Shown: positions 16,001 to 24,851, counted from the first letter of the stretch. The stretch: 49,878 nucleotides of DNA from Flavobacteriaceae bacterium UBA6231 (GCA_002441545.1 DJWL01000019.1:1-49878), one strand, 5' to 3'. Program-made: numbers and translations. The notes: a model not told the origin generated them from the sequence alone.

Positions 16001-16352
16001 CAAGGGAAAATTGGGAAATTTGACAAAGATTTTTTCTATTGACGAACAGATTGGTTTTGTAAAAGAATTAATTAATAATTCCAATAATAAAGTTTATAAG
16101 TGGTTGAGATTAAGCTTTAATATTTTGCCAAAGAAGGTATATGATTTGTATTTAGAGAATTTAATTTATGCACATGAAAATAATTTAATAGGCAATAACG
16201 ATTTTTTCGAATGGATAATTGAAATACCAAAAGAATACTTTTATAAAAATAGGTTAAAGCAATTTGTTAATTATTTAAGTGGATTAGATATAAAGCATAA
16301 AACTTATAAACCAAAAAAAGAAAAAGCTTTAGAGTATCTGTCTAAATCATAG
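13092..16352 (+). CDS. KAP-family P-loop NTPase with inserted membrane hairpin
   Basis: Protein of 1086 aa. The Walker A motif GSWGSGKST is at 46-54. Two membrane segments (about 138-153 and 164-181) sit between Walker A and Walker B (VIVVIDNLDRC, 239-249), which is the hallmark of the KAP family of membrane-associated STAND-like NTPases. The conserved WKYSKDDFRRSFL block follows Walker A. The long C-terminal part (about 400-1086) is helical, with no recognised domain, and is the likely sensor or effector region. KAP NTPases occur in several phage-defence contexts. It is a single-gene unit upstream of the AbiE-like operon. Confidence 0.85.
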   Translation: MEINFIPDKVLKLTDESDLLGTKPYSDTIFEIVNKCEGKKNIGLFGSWGSGKSTILTTLEDLIKERNLKGKNEKIAYFEFDAWKYSKDDFRRSFLIELNSSFKIKSQEKLLKLLYSETSVEDPKQTKFKFNWLNLPNWIILSIAFTSILFYYSPLLSDQQDLKSSIALFTLLLSLLSTAANNTINKYKVVVKQSKIIEPERFEAIFDEIINEITAKPESSTIIYKWIEKLKCKPEYSKVIVVIDNLDRCDDENLLVTLNTIKNFLEHKKVIFILPVDEKGITAFLSQKTDNADEYLRKIFHLIIRLKEFSNKELFEFTSRINKAYDLDLNPSSIRIICYEFSSNPRKIIQFLNNYQSEMKLIEEQSRMGYIDGEFIKYNLSFFIKLLIIKYEWKGLYDEILYDKNLLNKINEVITNVEPDGNGLYPINRTNVKLSDSQRNFFFGTQEIHCTKIDPFVLNIDLDKDVPDEIENLIRNSIYDEIVNYLNNDEIDFNENKLLQKINEVFSNLTYKHREYSFIALPIIKLLINFILDEKQQKFKDTLIKNQNDYTFLKSLFKDDKIGSLFDKFDFEKLTKTTKWFSDNINDDLFNSFIKHFNKTLFNPSTVIEAENEKIGIFLSTFKGSNKLNQIRKNFSNKLNSKPELSKINELKDYSLASRVINPYIFKLMAINLNNEEVDASVKHHIFMICKEYIQNNNEDDVTRKHLINYQLKELEQLYAVEKITEDVYEDYKGYFKTINTLIENSKTGIELSSTIKAILTDLNSYFYTHYNAAFDEKIHYDIYELFFDFIKNLIFYTKGFNQVSLRTTFFENYLKKNFSKKVSLKLNEILFQDVKKYSVYDYSFSETLIDFYLDSKKGGLPYAKPLIIMLEKSNRDEGLSETQINQIVLRTINLFSIYENQECISYMKRLKKSVGNKVLEILNDGTGVYTDNYVQSVKFLDDKWFYGDAVLNYLKDPLFSSNDGSYSSFKGKLGNLTKIFSIDEQIGFVKELINNSNNKVYKWLRLSFNILPKKVYDLYLENLIYAHENNLIGNNDFFEWIIEIPKEYFYKNRLKQFVNYLSGLDIKHKTYKPKKEKALEYLSKS

Positions 16353-16425
16353 AAGATTATAATTGTTTTAATTAAAGAAACTAAAAAACTCAATATAGAC
16401 TATTCAGTATATTAATTAAAATCTA

Positions 16426-16483
16426 TATATTTGTTCATATATTTATATTGTTCACGAATAATGAACATTAAAAAATAGTGAAC
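16426..16483 (+). promoter_or_regulatory. Promoter and nested-dyad operator of the AbiE-like operon
   Basis: A -7 box TATATTTG lies at 16426-16433. Four half-sites lie exactly symmetrically about 16458: GTTCA at 16433 and 16450, TGAAC at 16462 and 16479. AbiEi antitoxins repress their own operon by binding inverted repeats, so this is a strong operator candidate. The last half-site overlaps a GTG at 16478, which argues for translation from the ATG at 16499. Confidence 0.7.
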
Positions 16484-16498
16484 AAAAAGAATTCAAAA

Positions 16499-17497
16499 AT
16501 GAATGAAGTAGATATTCTAAATAATGCAATTCATAACTTAGAGAAAGATATTCCCATAACATGGGATTGGAGAACTATGGATTATACTAAAGATAATGGC
16601 ATAGATGGAGAGCTGGATATTGTAATTAACAATCAAAACACAACATTACTTGTAGAAATAAAAAAGGATGTTAAAAACCATCAGTTATTTAACATCCTTA
16701 ATTATAATAATAAATTCAACAATTTTTTATTGGTGGCTGAAAAACTATATCCAAAAGTAAAAAAGGAACTTAGGGAAAATCAAGTGAATTATTTAGAGGG
16801 CAATGGGAATGTGTATCTTAACAATGATGGTTTGTTTCTTTATATAGACACAAATAAAACAGTCAAAACTCAAAAAGAAAAAGGGAACAGAGCATTTACC
16901 AAAACAGGCTTAAAAGTGCTATTCCAATTCTTGTTAGACCCTCAATTAATAAATCAAACCCAACGAGATATTGCAGAAGTTACAAATGTTGCTTTAGGTA
17001 ATATTCCCTTAATAATAAATGGTTTGTTAGAGACGAACTTAATTTTAAAGCTGAACAAGAATGAATATGTAATAAATAATTATGAAGAATTACTTGATAA
17101 GTGGATTACAGAATTCGAGCAAACGTTAAAGCCAACCATTTTTAAACAACGATTTAGATTTCAAAATGATGATCGAGAATGGAGAAATATTCAATTCAAT
17201 CAAGAAAAAACAGTATGGGGTGGTGAACCAGCGGGAGATATTATAACCAATCATTTACGTCCAGAAAAATTTACTATTTACACAAAGGAAACTAATAAGG
17301 ATTTAATGTTTAATTATAGATTATTACCTGACAATGAAGGCGACATATGGGTGTATAATATGTTTTGGACAAATAATATTAATATGAATACAGCACCTAA
17401 ACAATTGGTGTATGCCGATTTAATGATTACCAATGATAAAAGATGTAAAGAAACCGCAAAAATAATTTACAATGAGCAAATCCAACCAAACATATAA
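16499..17497 (+). CDS. AbiEi-like antitoxin/regulator with PD-(D/E)XK-like N-terminus
   Basis: Protein of 332 aa from the ATG at 16499 (339 if a GTG at 16478 is used). The N-terminal part shows GELDIVI and LLVEIKKDVKNHQL, a D...ExK pattern of the restriction-endonuclease fold. A winged helix follows (about 155-210, TQRDIAEVTNVALGNIPLIINGLLE). The C-terminal domain has GGEPAGDIITNHLRPEKFTIYT, characteristic of the AbiEi-type antitoxins annotated in Bacteroidota. It probably represses the operon through the nested dyad upstream. It overlaps the nucleotidyltransferase gene by 26 bp. Whether the nuclease-like domain is active is not known. Confidence 0.8.
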   Translation: MNEVDILNNAIHNLEKDIPITWDWRTMDYTKDNGIDGELDIVINNQNTTLLVEIKKDVKNHQLFNILNYNNKFNNFLLVAEKLYPKVKKELRENQVNYLEGNGNVYLNNDGLFLYIDTNKTVKTQKEKGNRAFTKTGLKVLFQFLLDPQLINQTQRDIAEVTNVALGNIPLIINGLLETNLILKLNKNEYVINNYEELLDKWITEFEQTLKPTIFKQRFRFQNDDREWRNIQFNQEKTVWGGEPAGDIITNHLRPEKFTIYTKETNKDLMFNYRLLPDNEGDIWVYNMFWTNNINMNTAPKQLVYADLMITNDKRCKETAKIIYNEQIQPNI

Positions 17498-18329
17498 AGA
17501 ATTAGCGATTCCCTATTTTAAAGAAGTTTTTGACATTATTGATGAAGTTATGTTAAAACTAAATGTGCCTTATTATCTAATTGGAGCAAGTGCCATAGCA
17601 CTAGAATTATTAAAAGACGGCATTAAACCAAGTAGAGGCACAAAAGACATTGATTTTGCCATAATGATTTCATCTATTCAAGAGTTTGAAACAATTGTTA
17701 AAGAGCTGGGCAACCATGGGTTTAATAAGGTAGAAGCTCCTTGGACACTTTACAATGATAAATTAAATGTTGTTATTGACCTGTTACCATTTGGTGAAAT
17801 AGAAGAAAAGTTTACTGCGAATTTTAATAAACGTTATACAGATTTGCACGTTTTAGGATTCAGCGAGGTACTTCAAGAACCAGAAACAGTGCGAATAGAA
17901 GAAAAATTTGTTCAAATACCATCACTACAAGGCATGGTCATATTAAAGCTAATCGCTTGGAGTGATAGGCCAGAAGAACGCGATAGCGATTTAGGTGATA
18001 TTTTAAGAATTATTGAACATTATTTCAGCCTAAATTTAGATGAAATAGTAGAATACCATAATGATATCTTTCCAGATGAAGGTGAACTAGATCAACTTAA
18101 AATAGCAGCAAGAGTTTTGGGAAGAAAAGCCAGCAAGTTTTTAAAAGTTTCAGAAGCAATTAACGAAAGAATATTAAAAACAATCAATGAAAATGTAATT
18201 AATATAAAATATTCATCCATAGCCAAACAATGGATAAGAAATAAAGATTGGAGTTTGGAATATGCTGTTGAGATTTTAGAGGAGTTTAAATTAGGGTTGG
18301 TTGAAAATGATATAATTAAGGGTAAATGA
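17472..18329 (+). CDS. Nucleotidyltransferase, AbiEii-like toxin
   Basis: Protein of 285 aa. The pol-beta-type nucleotidyltransferase signature is visible: YLIGASAIAL (G38-S40), then RGTKDIDFAI with D59 and D61 as metal ligands, and VVIDLLPFGE as the likely third acidic strand. Together with the preceding AbiEi-like gene this is the layout of a type IV toxin-antitoxin/abortive-infection pair, in which the transferase modifies a nucleotide or tRNA substrate. The overlap of 26 bp with the antitoxin gene and of 4 bp with the following KAP gene shows one transcript. Substrate unknown. Confidence 0.8.
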   Translation: MSKSNQTYKELAIPYFKEVFDIIDEVMLKLNVPYYLIGASAIALELLKDGIKPSRGTKDIDFAIMISSIQEFETIVKELGNHGFNKVEAPWTLYNDKLNVVIDLLPFGEIEEKFTANFNKRYTDLHVLGFSEVLQEPETVRIEEKFVQIPSLQGMVILKLIAWSDRPEERDSDLGDILRIIEHYFSLNLDEIVEYHNDIFPDEGELDQLKIAARVLGRKASKFLKVSEAINERILKTINENVINIKYSSIAKQWIRNKDWSLEYAVEILEEFKLGLVENDIIKGK

Positions 18330-21316
18330 AAAAAATAATAAAAGCACTAGATGTATTTTTTAATAATAAGACGGTAAAATACTTAGTTGTATATAGTATA
18401 GCGATATTTGTATTTTATATTATAGCTGATAGCATTAATAGTTTAATAAAAAGACAATTAACAGTTAATGAGTATTCTTTAAAGCAAATACCTGATGTCT
18501 TCTTTTTTTTGTTTCTTATTATATCCATTACCTACGTTGTATATAAGTTGATTTTAAAATGTTATCAACTTTCCTATTTAATAATACATGTAATATTTTC
18601 TCTAAATATTATATATCTTATAACAAGATTAACAAATTATCCTAAAGGTTGGGAATATATTTCATTTGGTAATACTAAACTTTTATATATTGATTTTATA
18701 GGGTGCATACTTTTAATATCAGCAATAATTGTTTTTATTTTATATGTATTAAAATCCATTCCTAAACAAAAAACGAATAACGATAGAACACCTTTTGTTT
18801 CTGATGACCCAATTTTTTCTAAGAATGACGATAAGCTAAACTATCAAAAAAGAGCAATTGATATTTTAGCTTACTTAGATAAATCAAATTTCGCCAACTC
18901 GTTTACGATTGGAATTGTTGGCCCTTGGGGAAATGGTAAATCTAGTTTAATTGGTTTGATAGAAGAAGAATTAATTGAAAAACCATTAAATTCTACAATA
19001 CATTTAAAATTTCTTCCTTATTTAAATCATAGCGAGACAGATATAATTTCAGAGTTCTTTAAACAATTAAGTGTTGAAATAAATAAGTATAGTGGAAGTT
19101 TATCAAATCAGTTTCTAAATTATTCCGACAAACTTTTAAAACTATATAAGAATAAGAGCGTTACGGATTTTTTAAAACCTAATTCAAGTTTATTTTCTGA
19201 ATCTTCATCGTACGATACTTATAAAAAGATAAACAAGACTTTAAAAGAATTAAACAAAAAATTTATTGTCTTTATTGATGATCTTGATAGACTTTCAAAT
19301 AAAGAAGTTCTTCAAGTCTTAAAGCTAGTGAGGAATACAGCAAACTTCAAAAATTTTATTTTTTTAATAGCATTAGATAAGGATTATGTTTTAGAATCCT
19401 TAATTGTTAAAAATGACATTGCAGATCATACATTTGTAGATAAATTTTTTCAACTTGAAGTTTATCTTCCAGAAATAGAAAAATCTCAACTTAAGACAGA
19501 TTTTATTGAATTACTAAGAAAGACAGATTTACATAATCAATTAATATTCATTTCAGATGTAGAAACTAGTATATACCGTAAGGATAACTTATTTGATGAT
19601 TATATTTCAAATTACAGGGGTGTTAAACGATTAATAAATCAGTTGGTATTCGATTATAGTTCTTTACCTGATGAGCTTAATACAAATGATTTTTTGAACT
19701 TTACTTATTTAAAAATGACGTTTCCTTTTGCGGTAAAACTCTTAAATCGAAATTGGTCGAAAATAATCCCTTTCAATCCAGAAACAAATCTTTGTGAACT
19801 TATTATAATAGAAGAAGATAGTAATATTTCAAGTACAATTAATCTAATAAGGAAAACAAGAAAGTTTTTTGCTGATTCTGAATTAAATATTGAATATGAT
19901 GAGTATGAAATATCAAAAGGTATTTCGGATCAAGAGAAAATAACTGAAAACAGTTTGTCTAGGCAACAAAATATACTTCTTGCAAAAACTTTGATAATAC
20001 TTTTTGGAAAGGAAAATATTGCAGAAAGTCACACTTCAATAAAATTCGAAAACAATCTAAGAAAATTATTGCAACAAAAAACAAATGAAAATGATTTGAA
20101 TGAAATAAAATTTAGAAGCATGTTCAATCTTGATCATGATTTTGAAAACTTAAATCAATTATTAAAAGCTGGTCATTGTAATAATATTTTAAATAGAATG
20201 GCTTATTTCAATACAAAAGATAAAGAAGAGGCTTTAAAAACGATAATCATTTTACTTTATATCTTTAATGATGCTGAAAATTATGGAACTTATATCCATA
20301 GTGTTTGGAATATTTTGTCAGATTTTATTATTAGACAATTAAACCTGAGACAGAATAATGTTGAGATATGGAATGAAAAGGAGAAAACACAAATATGGGA
20401 TTATATTAATCAGGAATTTATAGATAAAGACTTTAATGTTGAAAGAAAAATTGAGTATTTAGCATTAATCAGTCAGCATAGAATAAAACTTAACTTTTCA
20501 GATTGGGGAACTACTGAAAATAATCTTAAAGAGCTTTCTCTTGTTTTATATAAAAACCTAGTCGCGAGCAAACAAAATGTCCTTTGGGATATAAATGATT
20601 ATTCTTTTTATCATGCATATCATAATGTAAGAAAACTTAATAATGCAGATATAGTTAATCCAATTACAATAGAATTTTGGGAAAATAATGATATCACAAT
20701 ATTATGCGCACAAATGACCCAGAATGATGTGTGGACACCAAAAATGTTTAAGACATCTGATTTTGCAAATCAATTATTTGGTTCTAAGTATAAATATCAA
20801 ATTTTCATTCATAATAATTTACCTGTTCCAATTACACAGGAATTGAAGGAATATATAGAATTCCTTGATTTAGAAAGTTATGCTGAGTTTTCAAATTATA
20901 TAAGATTTGAGTTTACACAATTTGATTTTATCAAACAGAAATTACAAAAAGCAATAGAAACAAGTAGTTTTAAAAACGATGAGTTTGAAAAAGTTGTTGA
21001 AGTTGTTATTAAATCCAAAGAAAAATATTTAGGAGAAATAACCCGTACAAATCTAAGTAACACATCAATTTCTGGATTTATAAGTATGCATTGGCATGAG
21101 ATAGATGGTATTAGTTATACATTTATCAGATTGGAAACAGCAACATATCACAAAGCAATCCAGGAATTACTTGAGCATTACAAGGATTTGTTGAGCTTTA
21201 AAAATGTTGAATCGATTATATCTCCTAATAAAAAGATATTAACGATTGAGGGAGCAAAAGAAAGTATTGAAATTATATCCGTACAACCTAATAGCTACGA
21301 CTCTTATAACAAATAG
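18326..21316 (+). CDS. KAP-family NTPase with four N-terminal membrane helices
   Basis: Protein of 996 aa. Four membrane segments come first (about 17-37, 53-75, 83-103, 118-142). Then Walker A GPWGNGKSS (199-207), and Walker B FIVFIDDLDR (313-322) followed by LVRNTANFKNFIFLIALDKDYV. The large helical C-terminus (about 480-996) has no recognised domain. Unlike the KAP protein encoded at 13092, the membrane helices precede the NTPase instead of being inserted in it. Its start overlaps the stop of the AbiEii-like gene (ATGA), so it belongs to that operon and makes an unusual three-gene AbiE-KAP unit. A defence role is inferred from family and context. Confidence 0.85.
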   Translation: MKKIIKALDVFFNNKTVKYLVVYSIAIFVFYIIADSINSLIKRQLTVNEYSLKQIPDVFFFLFLIISITYVVYKLILKCYQLSYLIIHVIFSLNIIYLITRLTNYPKGWEYISFGNTKLLYIDFIGCILLISAIIVFILYVLKSIPKQKTNNDRTPFVSDDPIFSKNDDKLNYQKRAIDILAYLDKSNFANSFTIGIVGPWGNGKSSLIGLIEEELIEKPLNSTIHLKFLPYLNHSETDIISEFFKQLSVEINKYSGSLSNQFLNYSDKLLKLYKNKSVTDFLKPNSSLFSESSSYDTYKKINKTLKELNKKFIVFIDDLDRLSNKEVLQVLKLVRNTANFKNFIFLIALDKDYVLESLIVKNDIADHTFVDKFFQLEVYLPEIEKSQLKTDFIELLRKTDLHNQLIFISDVETSIYRKDNLFDDYISNYRGVKRLINQLVFDYSSLPDELNTNDFLNFTYLKMTFPFAVKLLNRNWSKIIPFNPETNLCELIIIEEDSNISSTINLIRKTRKFFADSELNIEYDEYEISKGISDQEKITENSLSRQQNILLAKTLIILFGKENIAESHTSIKFENNLRKLLQQKTNENDLNEIKFRSMFNLDHDFENLNQLLKAGHCNNILNRMAYFNTKDKEEALKTIIILLYIFNDAENYGTYIHSVWNILSDFIIRQLNLRQNNVEIWNEKEKTQIWDYINQEFIDKDFNVERKIEYLALISQHRIKLNFSDWGTTENNLKELSLVLYKNLVASKQNVLWDINDYSFYHAYHNVRKLNNADIVNPITIEFWENNDITILCAQMTQNDVWTPKMFKTSDFANQLFGSKYKYQIFIHNNLPVPITQELKEYIEFLDLESYAEFSNYIRFEFTQFDFIKQKLQKAIETSSFKNDEFEKVVEVVIKSKEKYLGEITRTNLSNTSISGFISMHWHEIDGISYTFIRLETATYHKAIQELLEHYKDLLSFKNVESIISPNKKILTIEGAKESIEIISVQPNSYDSYNK

Positions 21317-21442
21317 ATTGATAATCAATAAAAATAAACTAATTAAAAATATTTTATTCATTCGATTGACAGACAGCTAGTTCCAAATTTTAAAAAAAAC
21401 TATTGATGGTTGAAGCTATTCTAACAATTAAGCATCACTACT

Positions 21443-22690
21443 TTAGTCTCTTGATTTTCCATAAAGAATTATGTCTGAAATAATATATCGTAGTTTGTCT
21501 TTTAGATCATACTCAATATCTAATTCTTCAGCTTTATTACACATTTCTAAAAGCTTCTTGAAATTGCTTATCTCATTATCAATTTTTCTACCGAAAATAT
21601 CAGAAAGTTTTTTGATGGATTTAAAACTACTTCTTGGAGCTTGTATTTTAGAAAGTATCTTAACTCTTAATTCATCAGGAGTCTTAATTGTTTTTACACC
21701 TTTTAGCTCTTCAATAAAATTATCTGTGGTATTCAGAATATTATCAATTCCTTCAATAGCGGCAAAAGTATTTTCTGGTTTGGTATTATGATTAATTATT
21801 AAGGAACTATTCTCAACCATTGAGTTCTTCTTTGGAATTAGATAAAACCCTGTTGAATCTTTTTGCATTACATTAATAATATTCACAAAATTTAGAGAAC
21901 CTTTACCTAAATCGTTTGTTGTTATTCTAATAGCAGATGAAACATAACCAAAAGAGTCAGCTTTTTTTGCAAGCTTTTCTGCAGCAATAATTTCTAATTT
22001 GGACTCACTAATTGCAGCACTCCTAATTTCATACGCAACTCCTGGATTATCTTGCATATTTTTATAAAGACTTAACATACTAACAACAAAAGTAAAATCA
22101 ATACCATATTCGTAATATCGTGACGAGGTAATACCGCGAACATAAGTTACTCCATCATAATCTACTAAACGATAGCTTCTCTCTTTATTATAATTATCAC
22201 TACTATCCGCCATCTGCTTAAAATATTTTACATTATAATTTGCAAGTCCAGATTGACCAATTTTAAATAGGTTATTGGCGTACTTTGTCATAACATATTC
22301 ATCTAGAAATGTGTTTTTAGAATCATATATTGCTATTGCTTTTAGGTTTTCCTTTACTTCATCAATCTCTAAATATTCTTCAAAAGTGAAGATTATGTTG
22401 GTTTTACTACTATCAGTAATAGCTTCTTCAAATACATCAATGTTTTTGGTTTCGGCAATTATTTTATAACGTTCATAATTGGTTACTAAATTGGAGATTC
22501 TCTTATAAACTAAATCTATATAATCAATAGATATATAGTTGTTTTTAATGCTATCAACATCAAAAACCTTAAAGATTTCATCTTTATAAGGATGATTTTC
22601 GATTAAAGCACATAGCTTTTCAATTTTAATTTTGCCTGAACTATGTTCAGGATCAAGATGTAACTGTTTTTGTTTAAATTTTTCTTCCAT
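21443..22690 (-). CDS. Protein of unknown function (415 aa)
   Basis: Soluble protein of 415 aa, mostly helical with some beta strands in the middle (YRLVDYDGVTYVRGITSSRYYEYG). There is no signal peptide, membrane segment or motif that I recognise. It lies convergent to the KAP gene. About 90 bp separates it from a small basic protein gene on the same strand, with which it could form an operon. The context (ImmA/IrrE module divergent, island end near) suggests an element-borne function, perhaps phage-like, but nothing more can be said. Confidence 0.75.
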   Translation of the reverse strand: MEEKFKQKQLHLDPEHSSGKIKIEKLCALIENHPYKDEIFKVFDVDSIKNNYISIDYIDLVYKRISNLVTNYERYKIIAETKNIDVFEEAITDSSKTNIIFTFEEYLEIDEVKENLKAIAIYDSKNTFLDEYVMTKYANNLFKIGQSGLANYNVKYFKQMADSSDNYNKERSYRLVDYDGVTYVRGITSSRYYEYGIDFTFVVSMLSLYKNMQDNPGVAYEIRSAAISESKLEIIAAEKLAKKADSFGYVSSAIRITTNDLGKGSLNFVNIINVMQKDSTGFYLIPKKNSMVENSSLIINHNTKPENTFAAIEGIDNILNTTDNFIEELKGVKTIKTPDELRVKILSKIQAPRSSFKSIKKLSDIFGRKIDNEISNFKKLLEMCNKAEELDIEYDLKDKLRYIISDIILYGKSRD

Positions 22691-22782
22691 AACGGTCGTT
22701 TTATTGAACTTATAAATTATTTTGAATCCATCCGTAGAAACTATTCTACGGATAGATTGCTTTTAGATTCAGGTTACTCTTA

Positions 22783-22905
22783 TTAACCTTTACTATCTTT
22801 TCTGTTGCTTCTAACATGTGGTTTTACTTTTATGGTTTTACCATCTACTTTTTTTGTGTAGCCAGGAATCCTATTGAATTTTCTGCCTTCTGCATCTTTA
22901 GCCAT
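22783..22905 (-). CDS. Small basic protein (40 aa) with a strong Shine-Dalgarno
   Basis: Short frame starting MAKDAEGRKFNRIPGYTKKV and ending VRSNRKDSKG, rich in lysine and arginine. The start is marked on the minus strand by AAAGGAGGTGT five bases before ATG, a near-perfect Shine-Dalgarno sequence, which is rare in Bacteroidota and argues that the frame is real. The IPGYTKKVDGKTIKVKPHVRS segment resembles short lysine-rich motifs in phage and mobile-element proteins. It is upstream of the 415-aa gene on the same strand. Function unknown. Confidence 0.7.
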   Translation of the reverse strand: MAKDAEGRKFNRIPGYTKKVDGKTIKVKPHVRSNRKDSKG

Positions 22906-23002
22906 ATTTTACACCTCCTTTCAAGCTTCTTATTTTAAAATATTATGTAAATTGTTAACCATTAACATTCTACATAATACTATTAACTGTAGAAATTAAA
23001 AG

Positions 23003-23032
23003 TTCCCCGAAATGGGGTAAAAAGTAAATTTG
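23003..23032 (+). promoter_or_regulatory. Promoter and candidate operator of the ImmA/IrrE operon
   Basis: A -7 box TAAATTTG is at 23025-23032, only 8 bp before the start codon. Just upstream lies the dyad CCCC-gaaat-GGGG (23005-23017), in the usual position of a repressor site. ImmA/IrrE peptidases usually relieve such repression by cleaving the repressor; no XRE repressor gene is adjacent. Confidence 0.5.
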
Positions 23033-23040
23033 CAATTAAT

Positions 23041-23697
23041 ATGACTATAGAAAGTGTAGGCACTTTTTTTGAAAGCAACTCAATAAAACTAAATACAGTT
23101 AGTTCTGTTGAGTGGGAAATTGCTTTAAGAAAAGCTGAAAAGCATTTGAATTTTAGGTTATGGAATAGAACTAGCTTTGGAGCTCATACAATTGAAAACC
23201 TAGGAGTTCCAGCAAAAGAATACTACTTGAATTTTGCATATATGAGTGTGATTTATGGCAATTGGGAATGGAAAAATGATTTTGATTTACCACAGCAGTT
23301 GATTAGAATAATAGATAGCAGAATATCTACAGTTGTTGAATCTTATAAAAAAGCTAAAGATAAAAATGAAGAAAGATTAAAAGATGGTAAATATCAATTA
23401 ACTACTGCTGAAGTAGCTCAAGATATTGAAAATACATTTTATGATCTTAAAGGTGATGAAGAAATAAGTGAAGAAGATTTATTAAAAGCAGAAGAACAAT
23501 ATAAAGAAATAGAACAATTCATTTCGGAATCTGATGATGACGATTTAATTATGTTTTGGGAATGTGTCAAAGAAGGTTATACAAGGAAGGATATTGCAGA
23601 ATTAATTGGCAAAACACCGAAGCAGTTAGATAAAATAAAAGAAAAACTATTAAACAAAATAAGAAAAGAAGTGATAAAAGATAATGGAAACCAATAA
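23041..23697 (+). CDS. Sigma-region-4-like HTH protein
   Basis: Protein of 218 aa. The C-terminal part (about 165-212) reads LIMFWECVKEGYTRKDIAELIGKTPKQLDKIKEKLLNKIRKEV, a sigma-4-like helix-turn-helix. The N-terminal two thirds contain WEIALRKAEKHLNFRLW and a long acidic helical linker (about 100-160). I do not see a sigma-2 domain. It is probably a DNA-binding regulator and not a full sigma factor. It overlaps the next gene by 14 bp and is first in a three-gene operon that ends with the ImmA/IrrE peptidase. Confidence 0.7.
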   Translation: MTIESVGTFFESNSIKLNTVSSVEWEIALRKAEKHLNFRLWNRTSFGAHTIENLGVPAKEYYLNFAYMSVIYGNWEWKNDFDLPQQLIRIIDSRISTVVESYKKAKDKNEERLKDGKYQLTTAEVAQDIENTFYDLKGDEEISEEDLLKAEEQYKEIEQFISESDDDDLIMFWECVKEGYTRKDIAELIGKTPKQLDKIKEKLLNKIRKEVIKDNGNQ

Positions 23698-24091
23698 CGC
23701 ATTAAAAACATTAAGAAATCTTTATGGCTTGTTTATGGAAATAAACTATCATACAGAGCCTGATGACTTTGTTAGTGAACTCAATGATAAAGACCCTTTT
23801 ATTTCTATGCATTTAAAAAATGTAATGCTTCATAGAACTAAAGCAAAAGCAATGCTGAAAAAGAGAAAATTTGAAGAGCTTAAAGAACAGTTTATTGTGT
23901 TAAAAAAAGTCGGTTTGGAAAAACTTCAAGAATTATTTGCTCCTTCAGAAAGAGTTGAAATGGTTAAGCTATTTAATAAGTTTGAAGAGCTTACTGAAAA
24001 AGATATTGAGGATATTAATGAAGACCAAGACTTCTTAAAGTTTATTTCTTCTATAAAAGACAAATTGGAAGACGAAGATGACATTAAATAA
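23684..24091 (+). CDS. Small helical acidic protein, unknown function
   Basis: Protein of 135 aa, predicted almost entirely helical, with alternating charged residues (KKRKFEELKEQFIVLKKV and FEELTEKDIEDINEDQD) that suggest coiled coil. No known domain is recognised. It overlaps both its neighbours by 14 bp, so it is translationally coupled between the HTH protein and the metallopeptidase and is likely an adaptor or regulator in that system. Confidence 0.7.
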   Translation: METNNALKTLRNLYGLFMEINYHTEPDDFVSELNDKDPFISMHLKNVMLHRTKAKAMLKKRKFEELKEQFIVLKKVGLEKLQELFAPSERVEMVKLFNKFEELTEKDIEDINEDQDFLKFISSIKDKLEDEDDIK

Positions 24092-24851
24092 GGCTCAAAT
24101 AGCTGCAAATGAGCTGCTAAATTCACTAGGATGGTCAAAACCAGGTGATTTGAATTTAAATGAAATTGCATTTGCATCTAATGCATATGTAAAAGAATGT
24201 GATTTAGAGGGTTCTGAAGGGAGAATCCTTATGAATGGTGATAATGCGATTATATCTATTGATTCTAAAGTAGGTTTTGAGTCAAGAAAAAAATTTATAC
24301 TCGCTCACGAAATTGGGCATTTGACTTTGCATAAAGGACTTTCAAAATTATTTTCAGATACTGATAAAACACTTAATGAATGGTATGCAAAAGGTAAACA
24401 CGAAATAGAAGCTAATCAATTTGCCTCTGAATTATTAATGCCAAGCGATTTATTCAAATTGAGAGTTAATGGTAATGGAATGAGTTTAGATTTAATAAGA
24501 GATACAGCTGATTATTTTGGTACTTCTCAAACAGCTACCCTTTTAAAATATAAGGATTTAGGAGATTTTCCAATTTCTATAATTTATTTAGAAAAGGGAA
24601 TTGTTAAATGGAAAACAGAATCATTAGATTTTCCATTAAAGTTTTTGCCTAATGGAAGTAAGGTGCCAGAAGGCTCAGCTGCTGGAGACTTTTTTAATGG
24701 TCAACGTCTTGAAAATAAACCAGTTTTAGTTGATGCTTTAGATTGGTTTCCTGAAGATTTTGAGATTGAAGATTACTTAACAGCTGAATTGTATGAGCAT
24801 GATTTCAGAATTGGTGCTAATGGTTTATTGTGTTGTCTCTGGACTCTATAG
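24078..24851 (+). CDS. ImmA/IrrE family metallopeptidase
   Basis: Zinc peptidase of 257 aa (COG2856 type). The HEIGH motif is at residues 77-81 (ILAHEIGHLTLH), and the third ligand region EIEANQFASELLMP follows at about 108-121. ImmA/IrrE enzymes cleave a repressor and induce mobile elements or stress genes. The C-terminal half (about 140-257) is specific to this subfamily. It is the last gene of the operon and the last gene of the island, 160 bp before attR. Its substrate could be an HTH protein of the island; this is inferred. Confidence 0.9.
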   Translation: MTLNKAQIAANELLNSLGWSKPGDLNLNEIAFASNAYVKECDLEGSEGRILMNGDNAIISIDSKVGFESRKKFILAHEIGHLTLHKGLSKLFSDTDKTLNEWYAKGKHEIEANQFASELLMPSDLFKLRVNGNGMSLDLIRDTADYFGTSQTATLLKYKDLGDFPISIIYLEKGIVKWKTESLDFPLKFLPNGSKVPEGSAAGDFFNGQRLENKPVLVDALDWFPEDFEIEDYLTAELYEHDFRIGANGLLCCLWTL

